A stretch of 13,118 bases of DNA from Candidatus Gastranaerophilales bacterium (GCA_023662705.1 JAMPIM010000046.1:1-13118), one strand, 5' to 3'; shown: positions 7,701 to 13,006, numbered from the stretch's first letter. Notes: generated by a model from the sequence alone, not told the origin. Translations and numbers: made by a program.

Positions 7701-8794
7701 ATACAAAGATTGATGCGGGAGCAGGTGACGATAAAATTGTTGTTAAAGGAACTGATAACGTTATTGAAGCTAATTCAGGGAATAATAATATTACACTTAA
7801 CGGCGGAAATAACGAAGTTAATGCGGGAAATGGAAACAACCGTTTTGTTATAACATCCGATAATAACACTGTGAGTGCAGGGAACGGAAATAACTCAATC
7901 GGTGTTCAAGGTGATGGCAACACTGTAGATGCAAAGAATGCATCCGGAACCGTTAATATTATTGGAGAGGGTAATAATATAAGTGTTTTGGGCGGGAACA
8001 ATGATGTAAATATCAAAGGTTCACAAAATAGTTTTGAATCTGAAACCGGTGACAAAAATGTTGTAGTTAACGGTGATGGTAATTCTGTTTCTACAGGTAA
8101 TGGCAATGATATATTTGAAATCCGCGGTAACAATAATGATGTATCTTCTTCGAACGGTGAAAATGAAGTGACTCTGCGTGGGGATGAAAACAGCTATCAG
8201 GGTGGTGAGAATGTCGATAAAATTACAATATCAGGTAACAAAAACCACACAAATGGCGGCGGGGCAAATGATGAGTTCGTTTTAAGCAAAGGCAGCGGTA
8301 ATGTTATTGATGGTGAAGACGGCGGAAGAAATACAATGATTAACTTTGGTACGAATACGCAATATACCAATGTTGTAGATATTACTCCACGTCCGTTTGA
8401 ATTGGATGTAAAAGTAGATTTAGGCAGTGATTCCAATGCGTTTGTGCATACTTCAATAAGTTTTAATCTGTTTGATTTTTATGTTGATTTTATGAGTGAG
8501 CGCGGATTGGCTGAAAATATTGAGAAAATTGATGATATGATGGCTGTAATTGATGCCCAGCTGGTTAATATAGGAAGTTCTATTAATCGTCTGGAAACAG
8601 TGCTTGATGCTCAGAATATTAAATTAGAAAATATGATTTCTACGCGTTCGACATTGCGCGATGCCGATGTTGCGGAAGAAAGTTCCGCACTTATTCGTTA
8701 TCAGATTCTCCAACAGGCAAGTGCAACTTTAGCTTCTTCAACACGCAATATAAACAGGGAGTTTATATTGGGAATCTTAGGTGTGGTAAACTAA
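4766..8794 (+). CDS. Giant flagellin with RTX-type calcium-binding repeats in the variable region
   Basis: Structural subunit of the flagellar filament, 1342 residues, against roughly 250-550 for common flagellins. Residues 1-140 form the conserved N-terminal D0/D1 (MISLNTNI, LTTGYKLNHAKDNAANL, EDGISLLSTAQGALENV, NNTEFNGLKLFEG). Residues about 1245-1342 form the C-terminal D1/D0 (INRLETVLDAQ, RDADVAEESSALIRYQILQQ). Between them are four units, each a ~60-residue beta-rich module (starting near 186, 397, 591 and 837) followed by glycine- and aspartate-rich RTX-like nonapeptides such as GGAGDDTFN, GGDGNDTIN and GGSGDD. About twenty near-canonical copies occur. From about residue 1000 the aspartates give way to asparagine. 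Five cysteines (288, 325, 538, 554, 747) are present, unusual for a flagellin. There is no signal peptide, as expected for export by the flagellar type III apparatus. The gene lies alone, without other flagellar genes, downstream of a poly-G promoter. Filament identity is sure from both ends; calcium binding is inferred. Confidence 0.95.
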   Translation: MISLNTNITDLIILNSLNSSTYGIGSTIERLTTGYKLNHAKDNAANLNIVTNLSTKISSLLKLKANTEDGISLLSTAQGALENVQDLLGRLRALSTQAMNGTYGEHSLEAMQAEADEIIEQIKQIRNNTEFNGLKLFEGSLKTEETETTTFSAVNRLSSTAKVSRAAAAPRASVIMNENEGAVDFAAGETKTLVISGVSYEITNRNTTASSLSYVRNSSTGQITFISSTFTIKGQADVKHNILVRGTSNIVYGGDLDDVLGDERSSNQSNRYNGGKGNDTINLNGHACSAYGEDGNDTFTTAGNGYHTILGGSGDDNFVLNSGYCTVRGEDGNDTFTIKSGSSNILGGAGDDTFNFVSGSGNIVNGNEGHNVGTGSALKNNYAVNMDGANYFLEEFQANETRTVNINGIDYTVKATATANLLYQVSDSGQIIFTSSSDGVFTIRGQADKAHNVQIMKRMTFYGGELADTIVVGGSAHSSTVYGLGGDDNITVNGSSWVHVDGGDGNDTINSKGIKGSVIGGAGNDTITVTGMTTSVDCGSGDDTVTLSSNAKACNIYGGGSGNNTLIDNVHNDQTLINGFGSSDNASVLTLTASETKAINLNGVNYSIKNNVSRNNFLLYSVNPVTGVISLGGNKLTITAQNDVAHNVILSGNEIGFVGGNLDDTIRMYTSNSSISGGAGNDTIIQEFGNQNTIHGNSGDDIITLNTAGTYVYGDDGNDTITLNASNYIWTINGGTGDDTYNINESCNDLRDDGGNNIYNINVSGATVSGASGNDTFYIKGDNNIISTGGGDDYVVLDGKNNIIDGGSGDNYFVDNGTNNGFTNVNKDPNSGMLVFDYSGEVKSFEMDGITYTVTNQNADGTAPESNVLKYSYNTNTGVITLNGSDFIVVSDSAQNKINLRGDNNTINGGNGKDVITIEQGSNNIINGLGGDDTLIMNSENNSLNGGDGNDTITLNASTDKEVTGGKGNDTINVNSSNNTKIDAGAGDDKIVVKGTDNVIEANSGNNNITLNGGNNEVNAGNGNNRFVITSDNNTVSAGNGNNSIGVQGDGNTVDAKNASGTVNIIGEGNNISVLGGNNDVNIKGSQNSFESETGDKNVVVNGDGNSVSTGNGNDIFEIRGNNNDVSSSNGENEVTLRGDENSYQGGENVDKITISGNKNHTNGGGANDEFVLSKGSGNVIDGEDGGRNTMINFGTNTQYTNVVDITPRPFELDVKVDLGSDSNAFVHTSISFNLFDFYVDFMSERGLAENIEKIDDMMAVIDAQLVNIGSSINRLETVLDAQNIKLENMISTRSTLRDADVAEESSALIRYQILQQASATLASSTRNINREFILGILGVVN
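5321..5503 (+). repeat. Flagellin beta-module, copy 1
   Basis: Residues 186-246. Shares with the other three copies a pattern of GETK-hydrophobic, (N/S)G(V/I)xY(T/E/S)(V/I), a central LxY, TGxI(T/S)(F/L), FTIKGQADxxHNI and a short exit to the RTX block. I do not recognise a named domain. Confidence 0.8.
5516..5884 (+). repeat. RTX-like repeat block 1
   Basis: Residues 251-373, with GGKGND, GEDGND (twice), GGSGDD and GGAGDD about 18 residues apart, the period of a two-repeat beta-roll turn. At DNA level a 25-nt stretch beginning GAAGACGGTAA (5642 and 5753) recurs with one mismatch, 111 bp (37 codons) apart. Confidence 0.85.
5954..6139 (+). repeat. Flagellin beta-module, copy 2
   Basis: Residues 397-458. 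Closest to copy 1: NETRTVNINGIDYTV, then SGQIIFTSS and FTIRGQADKAHNVQI. Confidence 0.8.
6146..6475 (+). repeat. RTX-like repeat block 2
   Basis: Residues 461-570: GLGGDD, GGDGND, GGAGND, GSGDD and a final degenerate GGGSGNN. Contains cysteines 538 and 554. Confidence 0.85.
6536..6721 (+). repeat. Flagellin beta-module, copy 3
   Basis: Residues 591-652: ASETKAINLNGVNYSI, then TGVISLGG and LTITAQNDVAHNVIL. Same order of conserved positions as copies 1 and 2, with a more diverged centre. Confidence 0.8.
6734..7210 (+). repeat. RTX-like repeat block 3
   Basis: Residues 657-815: GGNLDD, GGAGND, GNSGDD, GDDGND, GGTGDD, GASGND, GGGDD and GGSGDN, with cysteine 747 in an irregular segment between copies. 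Confidence 0.85.
7274..7471 (+). repeat. Flagellin beta-module, copy 4
   Basis: Residues 837-902: SGEVKSFEMDGITYTV, then TGVITLNGSDFIV and the diverged end SDSAQNKINLRG. It is the most divergent copy and introduces the longest repeat block (to about residue 1195). Confidence 0.75.
7472..8350 (+). repeat. RTX-like repeat block 4, grading into asparagine-rich repeats
   Basis: Residues 903-1195. It begins with canonical copies (GGNGKD, GLGGDD, GGDGND, GGKGND, GAGAGDD). From about residue 1000 it continues as GNGNN/GDGN/GNNN repeats that keep the glycine-hydrophobic rhythm but have lost most aspartates at calcium-ligand positions. No cysteine occurs here. Confidence 0.85.
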
Positions 8795-8819
8795 CAAATA
8801 TTTCTCTTTGTGATATTAT
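8791..8819 (+). promoter_or_regulatory. Possible promoter for the ROK kinase gene
   Basis: CTAACA (8791-8796, 4 of 6 to TTGACA), a 17-nt spacer, then TATTAT (8814-8819) preceded by TG one base upstream (extended -10). The -35 overlaps the flagellin stop codon. No terminator separates flagellin and kinase, so read-through from flagellin is also possible. Confidence 0.45.
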
Positions 8820-8846
8820 AAAATTATAGGAAGGAGAAAAGAGAAA

Positions 8847-9794
8847 ATGGGTCAAAGAATCGGTATTGATGTTGGCGGTACCAACGTTAAAATCGCTCTT
8901 GTTAGTGATGAAGGAAAAATTATTTATTCAAACTCAATTCCTACTCGTGCGGAAATGGGATATGAATATACAGTTAACAGTATGAAAGAAGCTATCAAGG
9001 ATTTGCTTAAGGAAACAAAACTTGAAGCTAAAGATATTGAAGGTATGGGATTTGGATTCCCGGGGCAAATTGATTGCCAGAATGGGATTGTAAGACTTGC
9101 TCCTAATATTCCTGGTTGGGTTAATGTTCCGATTGCGGAAATTATGGAAAAAGAATTTGGTATTCCTACTCGTGTTGATAATGACGTAAGAACAGCTGCT
9201 TTAGGTGAATTGAATTACGGTGCTGGTGTTGGTTGTCAAAACCTTGTTTGTATTACTGTAGGTACAGGTATCGGTTCAGGTCTTGTTATTAACGGTAAGC
9301 TTGTTCGCGGTGCGGCAAATGCTGCGGGTGAATTGGGTCATATCAAGCTTAATATGGATGGCGGGCCTCTTTGCGGATGCGGTGATAGAGGTTGTTTGGA
9401 AGCTTATGCTTCAGGACCTTCTATTGTTGCTATGGCAGAAGAATATATTAAAGGCGGCAAGTCTACTAAATACAGAGAACTTGCTAATCCTGATATTACA
9501 CCTTATATTGTAGCAGTTGCTGCTAAAGAAGGTGACCCTGTTGCAAAACAGATTTTTAGAATAATGGGTGAATATATCGGAATGGGTTTAACAAGTGTTG
9601 TTAACCTTCTTAACCCTGAAAAAATTATTATTGGCGGCGGTGTTGCTGAAGCGGGTGATATTTTATTAGACCCGATTAAAGAAACAATTCAAAAACGAGC
9701 TATGACTATTCAAAAAGGCTCTGTAGAAATTGTTCCTGCACAGTTGGGCAATACGGCAGGGGTTATCGGCGCAAGTTTGTTGATTAATTCTTAG
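8847..9794 (+). CDS. ROK-family sugar kinase (probable glucokinase)
   Basis: Cytosolic ATP-dependent kinase that most likely phosphorylates glucose or a related hexose at C6. The product is 315 residues, the usual size for a single-domain ROK kinase, with no N-terminal DNA-binding helix-turn-helix, so an enzyme rather than a ROK repressor. Visible motifs: the phosphate loop IGIDVGGTNVKIAL (5-18), DNDVRTAALGE with the probable catalytic base Asp113, GTGIGSG (139-145), the sugar-contacting GELGH with Glu162 and His165, and the ROK zinc site CGCGDRGCLE (176-185: Cys176, Cys178, Cys183, with His165). Shine-Dalgarno GGAAGGAG (8829-8836) lies 10 nt before the ATG. It is 52 bp downstream of flagellin and ends at a bidirectional terminator. 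Exact sugar specificity cannot be fixed from sequence. Confidence 0.92.
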   Translation: MGQRIGIDVGGTNVKIALVSDEGKIIYSNSIPTRAEMGYEYTVNSMKEAIKDLLKETKLEAKDIEGMGFGFPGQIDCQNGIVRLAPNIPGWVNVPIAEIMEKEFGIPTRVDNDVRTAALGELNYGAGVGCQNLVCITVGTGIGSGLVINGKLVRGAANAAGELGHIKLNMDGGPLCGCGDRGCLEAYASGPSIVAMAEEYIKGGKSTKYRELANPDITPYIVAVAAKEGDPVAKQIFRIMGEYIGMGLTSVVNLLNPEKIIIGGGVAEAGDILLDPIKETIQKRAMTIQKGSVEIVPAQLGNTAGVIGASLLINS

Positions 9795-9797
9795 TAT

Positions 9798-9830
9798 AAA
9801 AAAGGAGGATTAAAAAATCCTCCTTTTTTT
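9798..9830. terminator. Bidirectional intrinsic terminator between ROK kinase and lytic transglycosylase
   Basis: GGAGGATT (9804-9811), a 4-base loop AAAA, then AATCCTCC (9816-9823), with six A before the stem and seven T after it. It therefore works as a hairpin plus U-run in both directions. It lies between the stops of two convergent genes (9794 and 9836). Confidence 0.95.
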
Positions 9831-9835
9831 ATTTC

Positions 9836-10444
9836 TTATAATATCTCCATTACAGGATCTGATTGTCTTATTTCAGGTATTTCTTTTAAATCAGGCAAGT
9901 CATGCTGTTTCTGTGTATTAGAGATGTTTGTCGGTTTTTCAATAGCTTCTGTTTTCTTTGTGTATTTAGCTATTGCAGGGTCAGGATTTGCTTTTAGTTT
10001 GTTATAATCCTGCATAATTACGTTAACAAATCGTTTTGTTTCGCTGTATGGAGGAATTTGTCCGCCATATTTTTTTACGTTGCCCGGGCCTGCATTGTAT
10101 GCTGCAAGAGCAAGTTCTGTTGAACCAAACATTTTGTACATCATTTTGTAGTAGGTTAAACCTGCTTTAACATTTTCACTTAAGTAATAAGGGTTAAAAC
10201 CAATTCTGCTTGCTGTTGATGGGAGAAGCTGGAAAACTCCTACTGCGCCGTGCGGGCTTCTGAGTTCGTGTTTGAACCCTGATTCTTTCTTTGCAATACT
10301 TAGCGCAAGAGCCGGGTCAACACCCATTTCCATAGAATGTTTGATGATGGTTTCCTTTACTACGTCTTCAGGTATTGCTGCTTGTACGCTTCCGCCCAGG
10401 AATGATACTAATGCAATAGCTGTTACGACTATCTTTTTAATCAT
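9836..10444 (-). CDS. Secreted lytic transglycosylase (SLT/GH23 domain)
   Basis: Peptidoglycan-cleaving enzyme expected in the periplasm or at the cell surface, cutting glycan strands to leave 1,6-anhydro-muramic ends. The product is 202 residues. A signal peptide is clear: MIKK, a hydrophobic stretch VVTAIALVSFLGG, then cleavage near VQA-A (residue 22). The SLT domain spans about 28-150, with ALSIAKKESGF carrying the catalytic Glu54, GAVGVFQLLPSTA (66-78) and LAAYNAGPGNV. The last ~45 residues are a charged, proline-containing tail without a recognised binding domain, so this is a small stand-alone enzyme. Shine-Dalgarno GAGGA (10454-10450) is 5 nt before the ATG. It converges on the ROK kinase and shares the terminator. 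It could serve general wall turnover or opening of the wall for a surface machine; the context does not decide. Confidence 0.93.
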   Translation of the reverse strand: MIKKIVVTAIALVSFLGGSVQAAIPEDVVKETIIKHSMEMGVDPALALSIAKKESGFKHELRSPHGAVGVFQLLPSTASRIGFNPYYLSENVKAGLTYYKMMYKMFGSTELALAAYNAGPGNVKKYGGQIPPYSETKRFVNVIMQDYNKLKANPDPAIAKYTKKTEAIEKPTNISNTQKQHDLPDLKEIPEIRQSDPVMEIL

Positions 10445-10490
10445 CGAAATCCTCGTTAATTATTGTAAATTGGATTCTGTATATTATCTA

Positions 10491-10634
10491 AAAAATCCTC
10501 CCTGCGGTTTCGCTATGTTCTCGTTTGATTCCTATCAGAACGCATTTCCTAAATTTCTTGTGCCGTTTTATGCACCGTGCCCTCAAGAAACTTGTTAGGC
10601 TGCTCTTTCTGTTAATCCTCGCACTCCGGTTTGG
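10491..10634 (-). other. Structured upstream region of the lytic transglycosylase gene, possible leader RNA
   Basis: Two stem-loop segments lie in a 144-bp stretch. In the first, CCTAA (10548-10552) plus TTTCTTG (10554-10560) pair with CAAGAAA (10584-10590) plus TTAGG (10595-10599), 12 bp with an asymmetric internal loop. In the second, GTTCT (10517-10521) pairs with AGAAC (10537-10541). The stretch is flanked by similar sequences in direct orientation: AATCCTC...CGGTTT at 10494-10510 and again at about 10613-10632. The transcribed strand would be the minus strand, as a 5' leader. I compared it by eye with c-di-AMP, c-di-GMP, TPP, SAM, glycine, cobalamin and fluoride riboswitches, SRP RNA and 6S RNA and found no match. 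It could instead be a small mobile repeat. Confidence 0.35.
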
Positions 10635-10652
10635 AAAAATAACTATACAGAA

Positions 10653-10678
10653 ATTGTATTACCCACATTCTATATCAA
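10653..10678 (-). promoter_or_regulatory. Weak candidate promoter for the lytic transglycosylase leader
   Basis: On the minus strand TTGATA (10678-10673) and TACAAT (10658-10653), separated by 14 nt, shorter than ideal. It would place the structured stretch 10491-10634 inside a long 5' UTR. Confidence 0.25.
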
Positions 10679-10706
10679 AAATTTTTAAATTTCAACATGT
10701 TAGAGC

Positions 10707-10725
10707 AGAATAGTACACTTATTCT
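10707..10725. promoter_or_regulatory. Small inverted repeat, possible operator
   Basis: AGAATA (10707-10712) and TATTCT (10720-10725) are perfect 6-bp arms around a 7-nt centre, followed by GCCCGGGC (10727-10734). It lies just past the STAS gene stop. It could also be the base of a poor terminator, but no T-run follows on the minus strand. Confidence 0.25.
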
Positions 10726-10740
10726 AGCCCGGGCGGGTAA

Positions 10741-11076
10741 TTATATAACTGAAAACTGCCTGTTAATAAGCTGTCTGGAGTTTTCTTCGAAATCAGGTTC
10801 GCAGACAAAAAGTTTAACGGTTTTGTCGATTTGCATAATATTGAACAGTACAAAAATATCGGATGGAATATTGAATATTCCAATCTTTTTTATTGAGGCA
10901 ATTTCTTTTAGGCTTTCAATAAAATCTATTGTACAGTCTTGTACAAATCTCAAATCAAGTGCTATTTCACGGCTTTCGTCAGATATTTTCTTTAGAATCC
11001 TTGAGCTTTCATGTTTATCAAGTTTTGGGCTCAAAGGGGCAAATATACAAACTTTTTCGTTATCTCTGATTTCCAT
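10741..11076 (-). CDS. Small STAS-domain-like protein (anti-sigma-factor-antagonist type)
   Basis: 111 residues, matching the length and secondary-structure order of stand-alone STAS proteins. It has an N-terminal beta pair, then EIALDLRFVQDCTIDFIESL where STAS proteins have (D)L..V..(I)DSSGL, then a helix, a KIGIFNIPSD strand and a VLFNIMQIDKTVKLF helix-strand. The usual phosphorylatable serine of DSSG is replaced: the segment reads DCTID (about 47-51), leaving Thr as the only hydroxyl. Binding to an anti-sigma kinase is therefore possible, but standard serine phospho-switching is doubtful. No anti-sigma kinase or phosphatase is adjacent. The ATG lacks a Shine-Dalgarno site and has a TATTAT ending 6 nt before it. 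STAS assignment is by pattern only and should be taken as probable. Confidence 0.65.
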   Translation of the reverse strand: MEIRDNEKVCIFAPLSPKLDKHESSRILKKISDESREIALDLRFVQDCTIDFIESLKEIASIKKIGIFNIPSDIFVLFNIMQIDKTVKLFVCEPDFEENSRQLINRQFSVI

Positions 11077-11082
11077 ATAATT

Positions 11083-11088
11083 ATAATA
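11083..11088 (-). promoter_or_regulatory. -10-like box close to the STAS gene ATG
   Basis: Reads TATTAT on the minus strand and ends 6 nt before the ATG at 11076; an overlapping TATAAT (11085-11080) ends 3 nt before it. Another TATAAT lies at 11116-11111. No -35 is convincing and no Shine-Dalgarno site is present in any of the resulting leaders. Confidence 0.35.
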
Positions 11089-11158
11089 CTAATTCTTGTT
11101 AGAAAAATTAATTATAGGAAATAATGAAAAATCTCTACCTAAAGTCTGATATTTAAAA

Positions 11159-12946
11159 TTATGCCATTCTTTCTTCGATTTCCTGACGAGCTTCTTCTAA
11201 TTGTTTTGACTGACAAAGAGTTCTGCCTTGAGTTGTTCCAAGAACTGCGCTGTCAGAAGCTTCTTTTAAGAATAAGTTGAATACTTTGCCGCCGCTGACT
11301 TCAAGAGCTAATGTTTGAATAGTTGTAGGGATTTTATTGAATGCATAGATCAAATCGCTTTCGCTCATGTTCTTAATGCCTGCTCTGAAGAAACCAAGAG
11401 GGTTTTTAGCGATGTCGGATTTTGTCCATGTTTTAGTTTTATCAGAAGTTGTTTCAGCTGCCGGTTTGTCGATAACGATTTCAAATTGATTGTTTTCAGC
11501 TGGGCTCTGAGCAAAAATCTGTGTTCTAAGTTCGTTAACTTTTGAATAATCAACGCTGCCGCCTGAAACATAACCTAAATCAGCTGCACTTGTTGCGTTA
11601 GGATCTTTAGGTGCATTAAGTTCGGTTGTTGTTCCATTTTTGATATCTGATGCAACTGTTGAGTAGTTTCCGTTAGAAGCTTTATCAAGTAATTTTGTAA
11701 CTTCTTCTTTAGAAACTGTCAAATATTCTGCATTATCTTCGTTTTCGATAAATGAATGGATTTGTTCTAATACTTCTCTATAGTTAGGAAGTTCGTATGA
11801 ATCGTTTTGAAGTAATACTAATAACTCGTTAACAGATTCTTCTGTTAATACAACGCTGTTAGTAACACCAATTTGTGTACCTGCGCTGTAAGCTGTATAT
11901 GTTTCGATTTCTTTCGCAATTTGTTGTTCTGCTGCTGTTAATTCTTTGCCGTTTTTGATTTTAACTTGAACAGCTTTAACATCTTCTCTTCCAAAAAATT
12001 CTCTTGCCTGAACCATGAATTTTTCTTCGTTAGCACGGATTGTTTCTTCGCTTTGGTGTTTAGCTACTGTTGTGATAATACCTGTTTGTTCATCGATTGT
12101 ACAAGTGTTGTTATTGATATCAGGTGTGCTAAGAATTTTGTGGATTTTATCCCAACCGATTTGGTTAGCAAATTTAATTCTTGCTTCAGGAGTAAGTGAA
12201 GAGAAAATTTCGTTGATGAATTCTGCTCTGTTTTCTGCAAATGCGTGTTCAATAGCGCCAAATAACTTGCTTCTGTCTTCAATTGGAGTTGATACCAAAC
12301 AAAGTGCGAATTGTTTTTTCTGAGCTGCAATTTCTGCTTTTAGAGCTTCAACAGGGTTAGATGATTTTTTAACTCTTGCTTGAGCTTCGGTCACAACTTT
12401 TTTAGCATAAGCTGCAACTTTAGCTTCGCTGATTTCTTCGCCTTCTTTAAGTCCTAAAACTTCTCTTAATGATTTTGCTTCACCGTTTTGAACAGCTGCT
12501 TCATATTCTTCTCTTGTAATGCCGTTTTGTTTTAAAATGCTTGTATCAATTACATTACAAGCTTCATTGAATAAATTTTCGGCAGTAATTTCAAGTTTTT
12601 TAGATTTTAATGATTCTACAAGTTTTTTTAGTGATTCTTTGATTTCGTTGATTTTTTCATCAGTAAGTTCAACTTTGTTTTTAGGAGCATGAATACCTAA
12701 TTTGCTAATGATTCTTAGAATATCTTCTTTGATTTTAGGATAAGCTTCGCCTAAAACTTCTTGGAATGCTTTATCTAAAGCTGATTGTTGTGTTTGTTCA
12801 GGTGCGCTAAAAGAAGTATTGTTGTTTTCAACAGCATTTGAACCGCCAACAGTATGAATACTGTTAGGTGCAGATGGTTGAGCTGCGCCACTTGGAGAAA
12901 GTGCCGGAGCTTCCACTATTTGATTGTCGATTACTGTTAAATCCAT
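11159..12946 (-). CDS. Hypothetical protein, 595 residues, mostly helical, family not recognised
   Basis: A genuine gene by length, coding pattern and a GAGG Shine-Dalgarno (12960-12957) 10 nt before the ATG. No signal peptide or transmembrane segment is seen, so it is cytosolic or exported by a route that needs no cleavable signal. Residues 1-60 are low-complexity (Ala, Pro, Ser, Asn). About 60-240 is strongly charged (Lys/Glu) and predicted helical, with possible coiled-coil stretches. The middle (about 240-430) keeps Glu/Lys-rich helices. About 430-500 is polar and flexible (Ser, Thr, Asn, Asp). The C-terminal 95 residues contain a compact-looking segment (PLGFFRAGIKNMSESDLIYAFNKI, split around 505-530) and end in a charged helix. 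No catalytic motif is visible. It reads away from a divergent neighbour that starts at 13109. I assign no function. Confidence 0.85.
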   Translation of the reverse strand: MDLTVIDNQIVEAPALSPSGAAQPSAPNSIHTVGGSNAVENNNTSFSAPEQTQQSALDKAFQEVLGEAYPKIKEDILRIISKLGIHAPKNKVELTDEKINEIKESLKKLVESLKSKKLEITAENLFNEACNVIDTSILKQNGITREEYEAAVQNGEAKSLREVLGLKEGEEISEAKVAAYAKKVVTEAQARVKKSSNPVEALKAEIAAQKKQFALCLVSTPIEDRSKLFGAIEHAFAENRAEFINEIFSSLTPEARIKFANQIGWDKIHKILSTPDINNNTCTIDEQTGIITTVAKHQSEETIRANEEKFMVQAREFFGREDVKAVQVKIKNGKELTAAEQQIAKEIETYTAYSAGTQIGVTNSVVLTEESVNELLVLLQNDSYELPNYREVLEQIHSFIENEDNAEYLTVSKEEVTKLLDKASNGNYSTVASDIKNGTTTELNAPKDPNATSAADLGYVSGGSVDYSKVNELRTQIFAQSPAENNQFEIVIDKPAAETTSDKTKTWTKSDIAKNPLGFFRAGIKNMSESDLIYAFNKIPTTIQTLALEVSGGKVFNLFLKEASDSAVLGTTQGRTLCQSKQLEEARQEIEERMA

Positions 12947-12976
12947 CTTACATATACCTCGTATATATAAAGTGTA

Positions 12977-13006
12977 TTAAAAACCTTTGATTTCAATGGT
13001 TTTTAA
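12977..13006. promoter_or_regulatory. 30-bp near-palindrome in a divergent promoter region
   Basis: TTAAAAACC (12977-12985) and GGTTTTTAA (12998-13006) are perfect 9-bp arms. Between them TTGA/TCAA (12987-12990 and 12993-12996) also pair, so 13 of 15 positions are symmetric. It sits between two divergently transcribed genes, where a terminator is not expected, so an operator for one or both genes is the simplest reading. Confidence 0.45.

Noticed and set aside
7318..7869. 183-codon open frame on the minus strand inside flagellin, plus similar frames at 7906-8133 and 8197-8436
   Set aside because: They are antisense shadows of the repeat-rich flagellin, open because its Asn/Gly/Asp codons rarely give stops on the opposite strand. 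They have no Shine-Dalgarno site and an unnatural Pro/Leu/Ser composition.
5516..8350. CRISPR-like or tandem DNA repeat array
   Set aside because: The repetition is at protein level inside one open frame, with varied codons and no spacer/repeat alternation.
4766..8794. RTX toxin or type I-secreted adhesin instead of flagellin
   Set aside because: Both termini are clear flagellin D0/D1 sequences, including the C-terminal helix where a type I secretion signal would be, and no type I transporter genes are adjacent.
10272..10598. 108-codon + strand open frame over the transglycosylase start and its upstream region
   Set aside because: It lies antisense to the signal peptide and SLT domain, has no ribosome site and has no recognisable protein features. 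The frame at 10525-10713 was rejected for the same reasons.
10491..10640. Known riboswitch (c-di-AMP ydaO class in particular), 6S or SRP RNA upstream of the transglycosylase
   Set aside because: The conserved core sequences of these classes are absent. The region is therefore listed only as an unassigned structured stretch.
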